Assembly: GCA_013822345.1 (NCBI GenBank) | Contig: PNKH01000063.1 | Coordinates: 1 to 45,238, forward strand | DNA length: 45,238 nt | Direction of reading: 5' to 3' | From: Isosphaera sp. | GTDB lineage: Bacteria > Planctomycetota > Planctomycetia > Gemmatales > Gemmataceae | Shown: piece after piece, positions 35,333 to 43,328 of the stretch | Layout: every line of letters starts with the position of its first letter | Numbering within the stretch: position 1 is the first letter of the stretch | The notes under the pieces: generated by a model | Seen by the model: only the letters and a program-made list of their open reading frames with translations | Databases searched by the model: none | What the model was told of the DNA's origin: nothing | Program-made: the position numbers and the translations under genes

Positions 35333-37099
35333 TCACTTCTTCGGGACGGCGTGGTCCACCTTCGGCCAGTAGGTGAAGATGTCGAAGTGCGGGTCGTTCT
35401 CGGCGTCGTGGCACCTCGCGCACATCGCCGACACCGCGTTGATCACCCGCTGCTCCTCCGGCTTCAGCGCCACCCTCCCCCGCTCGAACGCCGGCAGGGC
35501 CGCGATCTCCTTCATCTTCCCGACCGGCGGCAGCCGGTCCCCCGGCTTCGCCTTCCACGGCGACTGCAGGGCCAGCAGGTTCGCCGCCCGCGGGTCGGCG
35601 GCGTGCCCGCTCCCCGGCCCGTGGCAGCTCTCGCACCCGACGTGGGCCAGGTGCGGGGTCGTCTTCTGGTCCTCGTACCCGGTCCGGTAGTTCAGCCCGA
35701 CGACGTGGCACCGGACGCACTCCCCGTCGAAGTTCCGCAGGGTCGGCCGCTTGGCCACCTTCTCCAGGGCGTCCAGGGCGTGCGAGTGCGCCGTCCCCTT
35801 CCACCTGGCGTGCTCGCCGGCGTGGCACCCCTGGCACCGCTCCGACCCGACGTAGGAGATGTTCAGCTTGTCCTCCTGCAGCTGCGACGGGTGCGGCTCC
35901 TTCACCACCTTCCCGAGGAAGTTCCGGTCCCGGACGGCGGCCGCGTAGGCGTCGAACAGCGGCAGCACCGGGTTCGCCTTCCGGGCCGCCTCCTCGGGCC
36001 CGGCGGTGACGTACTCCTCCCCGAGCGGCACCAGCTGGTACCTCAGGTCGAACCCGCCGTCCGGCTTCGCGAACGCCCCGACCACCCCGACGTACCGCCC
36101 CTTGTGCCCGACCTGCACCACCAGCGTCTTCCGCCCGCCCGGGCCGTCGACCGCCTGCGGGAACTGCGGCGGCTCCGGGTCCTCGGCCTGGCACAGGACG
36201 ACCGCGAACTGCGGCCAGTCGGCCGCCACCTTCTTCGCCTCGTCCGCCGTCCCCTGGAACAGCAGGACGTTCAGCCGCGGCTTCTTCGGGTGGGCGTCCA
36301 GCGCCGCGACCGCCTTCTTCAGCACCTCCCGGTTGTCGTCGAACGTGACGCTCGGGTCGACCTTCTTGATGTCCTCCGTCGTCGACTTGCCGATGACCCC
36401 GACGACGCCGACCGGGGTGCCGCCGGCGTCGGCGACCTCCGCCAGCCCGACCATCGGGCGGGCCGCCCCGGGCGGCTTCGGGAACCGGTCCTCGCGGGCC
36501 TGCGGCTGCCCGCCGGCGACCCCGAGCAGGTTGCCGGCCAGCAGGAACGGCGGCTGCTCCTTCTGCAGGGCGTACTCCCCGAGCACCTGGTCGATCCCGC
36601 CCGGGACCGGGAACTCGGCCTTCCCCACCCCGACCGCGACGTACCCCATCTCCCGCAGGGCGTCCATCGCCAGCCTGTACTTCAGCTTCCCCTGCTCCTC
36701 GACCGCCGACTTCGGCGGGTACACGTCGCCGAGGTCGGCGCCGACGACCGGCCAGCCCTTGTCGCGGAGCGACTTCACGAACACCGCCCGCCGCTCCAGC
36801 CCGCCCATCTGCGGGCGGCTGCACCCGCACGGCTGGACGTACCCGAACGTCTGCCCGGACAGCACCACCACGGCCGCCGGCTTCGCGTCCTTCGGCCACC
36901 CGTGGAACAGCGGCAGCCCGCCGACGACGGGGTCCTTCGGCTGTTCGGGGGGGCCGGGCTCGGGGGACGGGGCGCCGCGGTTCCACCCGCACGCCCCGAG
37001 GGTGGCGAGGCCGAGGACGAGGACGGCGAGGCCGATCACCCCGCCGGCCCGGAGGGCGGCGGCCCGGCGGGACGGGGGGGGGGAGGTCGGTGCGGTCAT
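35333..37099 (-). CDS. Four-heme cytochrome c554-type lipoprotein with 5'-nucleotidase-like domain
   Basis: A 588-residue fusion. It starts with a membrane helix ending in a lipobox-like LGAC (Cys37), so it is probably lipid-anchored facing the periplasm. Residues 75-380 resemble the metallophosphatase/5'-nucleotidase fold as found in related cytochrome fusions: QPCGCSRPQMGGLERRA, GADLGD, then GVVGVIGK and LNVLLFQG. Several of the usual metal-binding His are not evident, so it may be inactive. Residues 415-570 hold four heme motifs, CQGCH (422-426), CVRCH (461-465), CESCH (489-493) and CARCH (560-564), in the order of the cytochrome c554 family (YVGSERCQGCH, GCESCHGPGSGHA). It would carry electrons in the periplasm. 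The ATG at 37099 has GGAGG upstream; the longer frame runs into a palindrome. The gene upstream on the same strand is a membrane protein at 37279. Confidence 0.9.
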   Translation of the reverse strand: MTAPTSPPPSRRAAALRAGGVIGLAVLVLGLATLGACGWNRGAPSPEPGPPEQPKDPVVGGLPLFHGWPKDAKPAAVVVLSGQTFGYVQPCGCSRPQMGGLERRAVFVKSLRDKGWPVVGADLGDVYPPKSAVEEQGKLKYRLAMDALREMGYVAVGVGKAEFPVPGGIDQVLGEYALQKEQPPFLLAGNLLGVAGGQPQAREDRFPKPPGAARPMVGLAEVADAGGTPVGVVGVIGKSTTEDIKKVDPSVTFDDNREVLKKAVAALDAHPKKPRLNVLLFQGTADEAKKVAADWPQFAVVLCQAEDPEPPQFPQAVDGPGGRKTLVVQVGHKGRYVGVVGAFAKPDGGFDLRYQLVPLGEEYVTAGPEEAARKANPVLPLFDAYAAAVRDRNFLGKVVKEPHPSQLQEDKLNISYVGSERCQGCHAGEHARWKGTAHSHALDALEKVAKRPTLRNFDGECVRCHVVGLNYRTGYEDQKTTPHLAHVGCESCHGPGSGHAADPRAANLLALQSPWKAKPGDRLPPVGKMKEIAALPAFERGRVALKPEEQRVINAVSAMCARCHDAENDPHFDIFTYWPKVDHAVPKK

Positions 37100-37118
37100 C
37101 GGGTTCGTCCTCCGGGTT

Positions 37119-37161
37119 CGCCGCTTGCGGCGTCGCGCCTCCCGCGACGCCGCAAGCGGCG
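37119..37161. repeat. Palindromic repeat, family e, copy 2
   Basis: Perfect 19-base arms (CGCCGCTTGCGGCGTCGCG) with a 5-base loop, 19 bases upstream of the cytochrome start. It shares the outer CGCCGCTTGCGGCG with 30859-30907. The in-frame ATG of a longer cytochrome reading lies just outside it. Confidence 0.88.
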
Positions 37162-37278
37162 GCGCGACACCCGTCACCCTTCGTCACCCGGGCGGGGGGC
37201 GGTCCAGCCGCGACCCGGTCGGGCCCGGGCGGGCGGCGGGGCCGGTGCCGGGCGTGCCGGCCGTGCCGGTCGGGCGGG

Positions 37279-38841
37279 TCACTGGGTGGTACCGTTCCCT
37301 TTTACCGGGATCCGGATCCGCTGCGGCTTCGCCCCCTTCACCTCCAGCACCACGAACCCGGCCCACGGCCCGGACTTGCGGTTCGCGGGGACGGTGACGA
37401 GGAGCTTGTACGACCCGCGGTCGGCGGCCGCCGGCAGCTTCTGCAGGGCGAGTTGCAGGAAGTCGGGGGTGGCCGGGTCGGGGACGACGGAGAGGGTTGC
37501 GGCCGGGTCGTCGGTGTGGACCGTGTACTCCGTGGCGACCTCGGCGGCAAAATTGTAGTTGCCGACGTTGATCTCCTTCGAGGCGTTGTCCAGCCACACC
37601 CCGCCGCGGACCGACCCGCGCACCCGCACCCCCTTCCCGAGGGTCGGGTACGACACGAACACGTCCCGCTCCAGCGGCCCGAGGTCGGCCCTCCGCCCGC
37701 CGACGGTCGGGGCGACGGTGACGGTGAACCGGTACGCGGACAGGACCCGGACCGGCCGCTTCAGCTGGGCGGAGACGGCGGCCGCGACGGCCGGCAGGTC
37801 GGCGTCCGGGACCCGGACCGGGGCCGGCTTCTCCTCCGGCCCGCCCTTCGGGAACACGTCCACGAACGGCCCCGGCACGCCGATCCCGCCGGCGGCCATC
37901 TGGACGAGCACCTTCGGCGGGTCGAGGTCGCCGGCGGCCGCGCCCGGCCCGCGGGTCGAGGAGTAGACCAGCACGTCGAACTCGCGCGGCTTCGCGTCCT
38001 CGGCCAGCTCGCCGACGTCGATCAGCTCGCGGGACAGGTTGAACGGGTCGACCCCCTCGTAGCTGAGCTGGAAGGCGGCCGGGACGGCCTGGCCGGAGCC
38101 CTCCACGGTGGTGAGGAACTCGGCCCCGAGGGTCTTCTGGGTGTCGCCCCCGCCGACCGAGAACCGGAGCTCGAGCACCCCCCACTGCGGGGTCCACCCG
38201 GTCGGGTTGTCGGCGGCCGGGACGGCGTACTCGGCCTTCGGGTTGTCCTTGAACGCGTACCCCTGCCACTCGAGCCCGTACCCGCGCCGCTCCGGGGTCG
38301 CGTCGGCGAGGCCGGCGGCCGGGCCGGCGAGGCCGAGCGGGAGGCCGGAGAACAGCCCGCCCGGGAGGGCCGAGACGGCGGTCATCTGGAGGATGTCGCG
38401 GGTGACGGCCGGCGGGATCGGGGCGAGGCGGGCCCCGCTGCACGCGCTGCAACTCACCCCCTTGACCTGCATCCGGACCGGCTTCGGGTTGCGGTTCTCG
38501 AACCAGAATGCGGCCCCGTTCGGGGTCCCGGCGGCGCTCGCCTGGCGCTCGTAGAACCCCGGGAAGGCGCGCTCCTGGAGGCTGCCGTCCGGGTCCCAGT
38601 GCCGCTCGGCGGAGAAGAACCGCAGCGGCGGCTCGTTCCCCCGCACGGGGTCGTCGCCCTCCTTGGGGTCCGTCGGGCTGTACTGGGAGAAGAACGCGAA
38701 CCCGAAGATCACGGCCATCCCCACGACGACCGGTATGGCGATCTTGAGCGTCCGCCCCAGCCCGCCCGGGGCGGGCGCGGCCGGGGGCGCCGGGCGAGCG
38801 GGCGGGACGTTCGCCGGGGTCTGGTCGGCTGGCAGGCTCAT
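37279..38841 (-). CDS. Single-pass membrane protein, partner of the cytochrome, unknown function
   Basis: A 520-residue protein with a short Pro-Ala-rich cytoplasmic start, one membrane helix at about 33-52 (LKIAIPVVVGMAVIFGFAFF) and a large periplasmic part. The latter is mainly beta: FWFENRNPKPVRMQVKGVSC, then SCSACSG, whose two Cys pairs could bind metal or form disulfides. It ends in repeated immunoglobulin-like strands (GSYKLLVTVPANRKSGPWAGFVVLEVKG). No enzyme motif is visible. It precedes the four-heme lipoprotein gene on the same strand by 179 bases with a palindrome between, which suggests that the two act together in the periplasm. The ATG at 38841 is the only suitable start. Confidence 0.75.
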   Translation of the reverse strand: MSLPADQTPANVPPARPAPPAAPAPGGLGRTLKIAIPVVVGMAVIFGFAFFSQYSPTDPKEGDDPVRGNEPPLRFFSAERHWDPDGSLQERAFPGFYERQASAAGTPNGAAFWFENRNPKPVRMQVKGVSCSACSGARLAPIPPAVTRDILQMTAVSALPGGLFSGLPLGLAGPAAGLADATPERRGYGLEWQGYAFKDNPKAEYAVPAADNPTGWTPQWGVLELRFSVGGGDTQKTLGAEFLTTVEGSGQAVPAAFQLSYEGVDPFNLSRELIDVGELAEDAKPREFDVLVYSSTRGPGAAAGDLDPPKVLVQMAAGGIGVPGPFVDVFPKGGPEEKPAPVRVPDADLPAVAAAVSAQLKRPVRVLSAYRFTVTVAPTVGGRRADLGPLERDVFVSYPTLGKGVRVRGSVRGGVWLDNASKEINVGNYNFAAEVATEYTVHTDDPAATLSVVPDPATPDFLQLALQKLPAAADRGSYKLLVTVPANRKSGPWAGFVVLEVKGAKPQRIRIPVKGNGTTQ

Positions 38842-38910
38842 GCCGCGGCTCCGGGGGTTGCCGGTCGTCGGTCATTCTACGTCGGCCGCGGGGGCGGGGT
38901 TCTGGCGTTT

Positions 38911-39003
38911 GTAGGGTGGGCCGAGCCGGCGCCTCGCCGGCGAGTCCCACCGCGCCTGAGGAGGTGGGACTCGCCGGCGAGGCGCCGGCTCGGCCCACCC
39001 TAC
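38911..39003. repeat. Palindromic repeat, family j, overlapping the M16 stop
   Basis: Perfect inverted repeat with 41-base arms and an 11-base loop. The arm begins GTAGGGTGGGCCGAGCCGG. Read on the minus strand its first bases form the last base of the final Lys codon and the TAG stop of the M16 protease gene (39000-39002). Confidence 0.93.
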
Positions 39004-41780
39004 TTCTTCGGCTTCAGCGGCTTGCCGTCCGGCCCGATCGGGCCGACCGCCACCACCGTCAGCGTCTTCGGGTCGAGGTACTTCTTCGCCACCGCCTGCA
39101 CGTCCGCCGGGGTGACCGCCGCCACCTCCGTCTTGAACTTCTCCAGGAAGTCGAACCCCAGCCCGTACCGCTCCGCCGCGAGCAGCTGCCCGGCCACCGC
39201 CGACGTGGTGGTGAACCGGAACGGCAGCCCGCCGAGCAGGTACTGCTTCGCGTCCTCCACCTCCTCCTTCGTCGGCGGCTCGTCCCGGATCTTCTCGAAC
39301 TCCCGCAGGAACCCGTGCCGGACGTCCAGGAACTTGTCCGGGAAGGTGCCGATGTACCCGGTGAACGTGCCCGGCTGCTTCCCGGCCGAGGTGGTGATCG
39401 TCGCCCGGACGGTGTACGCCAGGCCCTGCCGGTCGCGGAGCGTCGCCGACAGCCGGTCGGTGAACCCCGGGCCGGTCCCGAGGACGTTGTCCAGCACCAG
39501 CAGCTTGTGGTAGTCCGGGTTGTCGCGGGTGATGCCGAGCTGGCCGATGTAGACGTGGACCTGGGCCGCGGTCGGGTCGCTGACCAGCTTCTCGGTCACC
39601 GCCGTCGCCTTCGGCGGGGCCGGCACCTCCGGCCTCGGGGCGTCCGACTTCTTCCAGTCCCTGGTCAGCGCCTCGATCTTCTTCGCCATCTCGTCCGCCT
39701 TGAAGTCCCCGACCACGACGACGGTGGTGAAGTTCGGGGCGAACGCCAGGCCGTGGAACGCCTTGCAGTCGGCCGGGGTCAACTTCTCGACCGTCGCCCG
39801 GGTGCCGAGACTCGACCGGCCGAACGGGTGCTTCCCGTACACCAGGGCGTTGAACGTGTCGGACGCCTTCGTCTGCGGCTGCGTCGCCGCGTCGTCGATG
39901 GCGGCGAGCTGCTGCTCCTTCTTCCGGGCGAACTCGTCGGCCGGGAACGTCGGCCGGGTGAGGCACTCGAACAGCAGCCCGAGGCCGAGGTCGACGTCCG
40001 GGGTGAGGACCTTCAGCGACCCGCCGCCGGACGACAGGTTCAGGCTCCCGCCGGTGTCCTCGATCAGCGCCGCGATCTGCTTGCCGGTGTGCTTGTCCGT
40101 CCCCTCTTCCAGGAGACTACCGGTCAGCGTCGCAACCCCCGCCTTGTCGACCGGCTCCCGCAGGCGCGTGTCGGCCACGTCCACCGCGGCGACGACGACC
40201 GGGAGGCGGTGGTCTTCGAGGAGGATCAGGGTCAGCCCGTTCGGCAGGACGGTGCGCTTGGCGTTGGTGAGGGTGAAGCCCTGGGCTCCGGCGTCCTGCC
40301 GGTCGGCGAACCGCGACCGTGAGGGAGCGGGTGTGAGGCTCGACACCCGCTCCCTCACGGTCGCGGTTCGCCCAGCGCCCCCGCCCTTCTTCTCCTCCGG
40401 CTCCTTGGCGTCCTCCTTCGGGACGCTCCAGACGACGCACGCCTGCCTGCGAGCCAGGCACTGCTTGGCGGCCCGCTGCACGTCCGCCTTCGACACCGCG
40501 GTCAGCCGGGTGAGGTAGTCGGCGAAGAACTTCGCCACGTCGTCCCCGCCGGGGTAGGTGCTGGTCCGGGCGACCGCGTCGGCGAGGCTGTGGACGCTCT
40601 CCCGGGAGAACACGAACCGGGCCAGGAGCTTCTTCCGGGCGCGGGCCAGCTCCTCGTCCGACACCGGCTCGGCGGCCAGCTTCTCCAGTTCCGCGAACAC
40701 CATCTCCTCGGCCTTCTTCCGGTCCTTCCCCTTCAGCAGGTCGAGGCTGACCGCGAACCACCCGGGATACCGGCCGGCGTAGTTCCCGGCGTCCACCTCC
40801 GACGCGACGCGCTCGTCCTCGACCAGCTTGCGGTACAGCCGCGACGTCTTCCCGTCGGCCAGGACGTACTGGACCACGTCCAGGACCGGGTCGTCCGGGG
40901 TGCCGACGGCGACGGTGTTGAACCCCATCAGCATCCGCGGCTGGTCGAACTTCGACGGGAACTCGGTCCGGGTCGGCCCGGCCCGGTCCTTGAAGTAGGT
41001 GGGGACCTTGCGGGCCGGGAGATCGCCCTTGGGGATCGGGCCGAACAGCGTCTTGATCTTCGCGACGGCGGCGTCCGGGTCGAACCCGCCGGCGACGACG
41101 ATCGCGGCGTTGTTCGGGTAGTACCACTTGTCGTAGTACCGCTTGATGACCTCGGCGGTCGCCCCGCGGACGTGCTCCCGCTGGCCGATCACCGGGTGGG
41201 AGTACGGCGAGTCCTTCGGCCAGAGGAGCGCGAGGACGGCCTTGTACTCCAGGTCCCCGGGCCGGTCCTCGCCGCCGTCCAGCTCGGCGATGACCGCCCC
41301 CTTCTCCTGCTCGAACTCGTGCTTCGCGTCGATCCGGATGTTCCGCATCCGGTCGGCCTCGATGTCGAGCGCCTGCTGCCACCGGTCGGCGGCGAAGTCG
41401 AAGTGGTAGACGGTCATGTCCTCGGTGGTGTAGGCGTTGTTCGCCCCGCCGTTCCGCTGGGTGGCCCGGTCGATGTCCCCGGGGAACAGCTTGTCGGTCC
41501 CCTTGAACATCAGGTGCTCGAGGTAGTGGGACAGCCCGGTCTGGTCCTTCTCCTCGTCCGCCGACCCGACCTTGTAGGCGACCATCACCGACACCACCGG
41601 CGACCCCTTGACCGGCAGCAGGTACACCCGCAGCCCGTTGTCCAGGGTGGCGGTGCGGAGATCCTTGAACACCGCCTGGGCGGTCGTCACCAGCCCGGCC
41701 TCGGCGGCCGGGTCGGCGGCGCGGGCGGGCGGGGGGGCGAGGAGCGCGGCGAGTGCGAGCGGGAGTGCGACCCGAGACAT
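39000..41780 (-). CDS. Two-domain M16 family zinc protease, with an in-frame palindromic repeat
   Basis: A 926-residue exported insulinase-type protease. A signal peptide (RVALPLALAALLAPPPARA) is followed by an active M16 half. Its zinc motif HYLEH is at 85-89, and the third ligand is probably Glu166 in GAVIAELDGG. The second half (from about 500) has the same fold, but TGSLLEEGTDKH replaces the zinc motif, so it is structural, as in two-domain M16 proteins. Between the halves, residues about 470-492 (RTATVRERVSSLTPAPSRSR) are coded by a family d palindrome lying in the open frame. The stop codon lies in another palindrome. The ATG at 41780 has AGGAAAGGA upstream; the longer frame to 41951 has no such site. 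It probably degrades peptides in the periplasm. Confidence 0.95.
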   Translation of the reverse strand: MSRVALPLALAALLAPPPARAADPAAEAGLVTTAQAVFKDLRTATLDNGLRVYLLPVKGSPVVSVMVAYKVGSADEEKDQTGLSHYLEHLMFKGTDKLFPGDIDRATQRNGGANNAYTTEDMTVYHFDFAADRWQQALDIEADRMRNIRIDAKHEFEQEKGAVIAELDGGEDRPGDLEYKAVLALLWPKDSPYSHPVIGQREHVRGATAEVIKRYYDKWYYPNNAAIVVAGGFDPDAAVAKIKTLFGPIPKGDLPARKVPTYFKDRAGPTRTEFPSKFDQPRMLMGFNTVAVGTPDDPVLDVVQYVLADGKTSRLYRKLVEDERVASEVDAGNYAGRYPGWFAVSLDLLKGKDRKKAEEMVFAELEKLAAEPVSDEELARARKKLLARFVFSRESVHSLADAVARTSTYPGGDDVAKFFADYLTRLTAVSKADVQRAAKQCLARRQACVVWSVPKEDAKEPEEKKGGGAGRTATVRERVSSLTPAPSRSRFADRQDAGAQGFTLTNAKRTVLPNGLTLILLEDHRLPVVVAAVDVADTRLREPVDKAGVATLTGSLLEEGTDKHTGKQIAALIEDTGGSLNLSSGGGSLKVLTPDVDLGLGLLFECLTRPTFPADEFARKKEQQLAAIDDAATQPQTKASDTFNALVYGKHPFGRSSLGTRATVEKLTPADCKAFHGLAFAPNFTTVVVVGDFKADEMAKKIEALTRDWKKSDAPRPEVPAPPKATAVTEKLVSDPTAAQVHVYIGQLGITRDNPDYHKLLVLDNVLGTGPGFTDRLSATLRDRQGLAYTVRATITTSAGKQPGTFTGYIGTFPDKFLDVRHGFLREFEKIRDEPPTKEEVEDAKQYLLGGLPFRFTTTSAVAGQLLAAERYGLGFDFLEKFKTEVAAVTPADVQAVAKKYLDPKTLTVVAVGPIGPDGKPLKPKK
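40305..40372. repeat. Palindromic repeat, family d, copy 3, inside the M16 coding region
   Basis: Perfect inverted repeat with 30-base arms and an 8-base loop, wholly inside the M16 gene and read without a stop. Compared with copies 1 and 2, both arms changed together (CCGTGAGGG with CCCTCACGG, instead of CCGTCAGGG with CCCTGACGG). Confidence 0.95.
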
Positions 41781-41818
41781 GGCGGTCCTTTCCTGACCAG
41801 GCGAGGAGTCACGGGGGT

Positions 41819-41824
41819 AGTTTA
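41819..41824 (-). promoter_or_regulatory. Possible -10 box of the M16 gene
   Basis: TAAACT on the minus strand, about 39 bases before the ATG at 41780. No clear -35 box. Confidence 0.3.
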
Positions 41825-42067
41825 TCGCGCCCGGGGCGGCCCACCACCGCGCCCCGCCCCCGGTGCGGTGCGGTGCGGCAGGAAAAGACAAACCCCGCGA
41901 GGAAGCTCGGGCGGAAACGAACAACCCTGACACGGCGCGCGAAACCCGCACTAGAGTTCGGCTGACTCGTGAGGCCGGGTTCGGAACGGGTTGCGGCCGG
42001 CCGCGCCGACGGGGCGCGTGCCCGAGCGCGCCGCTCCGTCCCGACCCCGCACCGAAGGGGCGTGCCC

Positions 42068-42502
42068 ATGTCGTCGAAGTGGTGCTGCTGGGCCGGGCTG
42101 GGACTGTACGCCGGGCTGAGCGTGGCCGACTGGGCGCTGACGTTCGCCCTGCTGAAGACGAACCCGCTGGCGTTCGAGTCGAACCCGCTGGCGGCGGCCT
42201 GCCTGGAGGAGCACGGGTGGGGCGGGCTGGCGGTGTTCAAGGCGGCCGGGGTGGCGGTGTTCGCCGGGGCGGTGGTGCTGCTGGCCCGGCGGCGGCCGCC
42301 GGTGGCGGCCGGGGTGGTGGCGGTCGGGTGCGCGGTGCTCCTGGCGGTGACCGGGTACAGCCACCGGCTGCTCGCCCAGTCGGACCCGGAACCGCGGTGC
42401 CCGGTGGTGGAGTGCCAGGCGGCGCCGGAGGTCCTCGACGGGATCGACGCGGGCCGGGGGGTGGTGGCGGCGTTCGAGTCGAGCGAGTGCCGGGTGGAGT
42501 GA
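42068..42502 (+). CDS. Small polytopic membrane protein (DUF5658-like)
   Basis: A 144-residue protein with about three membrane segments: 8-28 (CCWAGLGLYAGLSVADWALTF), 58-80 (VFKAAGVAVFAGAVVLLA) and 86-105 (VAAGVVAVGCAVLLAVTG). The pattern ADWALTFALLK, then ESNPLAA and a Lys at the start of the second helix resembles the small DUF5658 membrane family (D-x-x-x-T, E-x-NP). The C-terminal 35 residues are soluble with three Cys. The ATG at 42068 has AAGGGG upstream; the earlier in-frame ATG at 41969 adds an Arg-rich stretch with no such site. The function is unknown. Confidence 0.72.
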   Translation: MSSKWCCWAGLGLYAGLSVADWALTFALLKTNPLAFESNPLAAACLEEHGWGGLAVFKAAGVAVFAGAVVLLARRRPPVAAGVVAVGCAVLLAVTGYSHRLLAQSDPEPRCPVVECQAAPEVLDGIDAGRGVVAAFESSECRVE

Positions 42503-42514
42503 CGGACCGCCGGG

Positions 42515-43015
42515 TCAGAGCGTCTCGTACGGGCGCGGCAGGCCGATGCGGCTGAACGTGTCGGCGAAGTGCTTGGCGAGGTGCTCGCGGTAGAGCGGTT
42601 GGACGCGGCCGGGCCGCTTCCCGGCCACGCAGAGCGACCGCAGCAGGTCGAGCTTGACGGTGTGGAGGCGGCGGAAGTCGACGATCATCTCGGGCAGACC
42701 GAGGGCTGGGTCGGCCGGGAGGAAGTAGAGGCCCCAGATCCGTCCCGACCGGAGCGACCCCTTGATGTCGGCGGGTTTCAGGATGCCCGTCTCGACGAAG
42801 AACTGGGCATCCTGAACCTCGGCCACGTTCACGACGGCGGTCTTGTCGTTGGCGAGGTCGCAGGTCTGGGTGAGCACGACGATCCGCCGCGTGTCGAAGT
42901 CGACCGGGACGCCGGTCGGCCCCGGCACGAGCGACCGGACCAGCACGACGACGAAATCCTCGACCAGATCGCCCTGGTCGATCGGGGCGTCCGGCACGAC
43001 GGGCGAGTAGATCAC
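42515..43015 (-). CDS. Second gene of a coupled pair, protein with LTQTCDL motif
   Basis: A 166-residue soluble protein of unknown function. Near the start is PIDQGDLVEDFVVVLV, then RRIVVLTQTCDLANDKTAVVNVAEV, a hydrophobic strand leading into TQTCDL, which looks like the conserved core. LYFLPADPALGLPEMIVDFRRLHTV and a basic C terminus follow. The start is a GTG at 43015, four bases overlapping the stop of the upstream gene (GTGA), so translation is coupled. The ATG further upstream at 43120 would lie inside that gene and is rejected. Pairs of this build are often toxin-antitoxin-like or phage-linked, but I cannot name one. Its 3' end meets the membrane protein gene tail to tail, 12 bases apart. 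Confidence 0.7.
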   Translation of the reverse strand: MIYSPVVPDAPIDQGDLVEDFVVVLVRSLVPGPTGVPVDFDTRRIVVLTQTCDLANDKTAVVNVAEVQDAQFFVETGILKPADIKGSLRSGRIWGLYFLPADPALGLPEMIVDFRRLHTVKLDLLRSLCVAGKRPGRVQPLYREHLAKHFADTFSRIGLPRPYETL

Positions 43016-43269
43016 GGCTGTTCCTCGTCGTCGCGCGGGACGATCACCGGGTCGGGCGGCGGTAGCTTTCCGGGCTGTGCCACCAGGGTACCCGCGGATG
43101 GGTCCGGGGAGTCGAACCACGGCAGCAGCATGACCTGGCCCGAGTAGGCCGACGGCTCGTCGGGCGGCGGCTTGCGGATCTCCAACAGGTCTCCTTCCAC
43201 CTGGACGGTGACCGTCTGGCCCGGCTTCAGGTTCAGTTGGCGGAGCGCCTCGACCAGTTGGGTGTTCAC
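43012..43269 (-). CDS. First gene of a coupled pair, small AbrB/antitoxin-like protein
   Basis: An 85-residue protein starting at a GTG (43269) with GGAGG 6 bases upstream. The first 32 residues (NTQLVEALRQLNLKPG, then QTVTVQVEGDLLEIRK) resemble the swapped-hairpin start of AbrB/MazE-type antitoxins. The rest is a Pro- and Asp-rich tail (LLPWFDSP, QPGKLPPPDP, PRDDEEQP) without regular structure, as in antitoxins that wrap a partner. Its stop overlaps the start of the next gene. No similar gene is elsewhere in the window. TATGAT at 43302-43297 may be its -10 box. The antitoxin idea is inference from shape and coupling. Confidence 0.65.
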   Translation of the reverse strand: MNTQLVEALRQLNLKPGQTVTVQVEGDLLEIRKPPPDEPSAYSGQVMLLPWFDSPDPSAGTLVAQPGKLPPPDPVIVPRDDEEQP

Positions 43270-43296
43270 GTTCGTCCTCCGATGGCTCACGTCTCC

Positions 43297-43302
43297 ATCA
43301 TA
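43297..43302 (-). promoter_or_regulatory. Possible -10 box of the coupled pair
   Basis: TATGAT on the minus strand, 28 bases before the GTG at 43269, in the 59-base gap after ilvD. It suggests that the pair has its own promoter and does not depend on ilvD. Confidence 0.35.
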
Positions 43303-43328
43303 CCCCGCCCTACCGCCGGCCGCGACCG

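Noticed and set aside
41860-41882. Short tandem GGTGC units
   Set aside because: Only three copies in GC-rich DNA; expected by chance.
43016-43120. ATG start at 43120 for the TQTCDL gene
   Set aside because: It would overlap the upstream small gene by more than 100 bases. The GTGA overlap at 43015 fits coupled translation.
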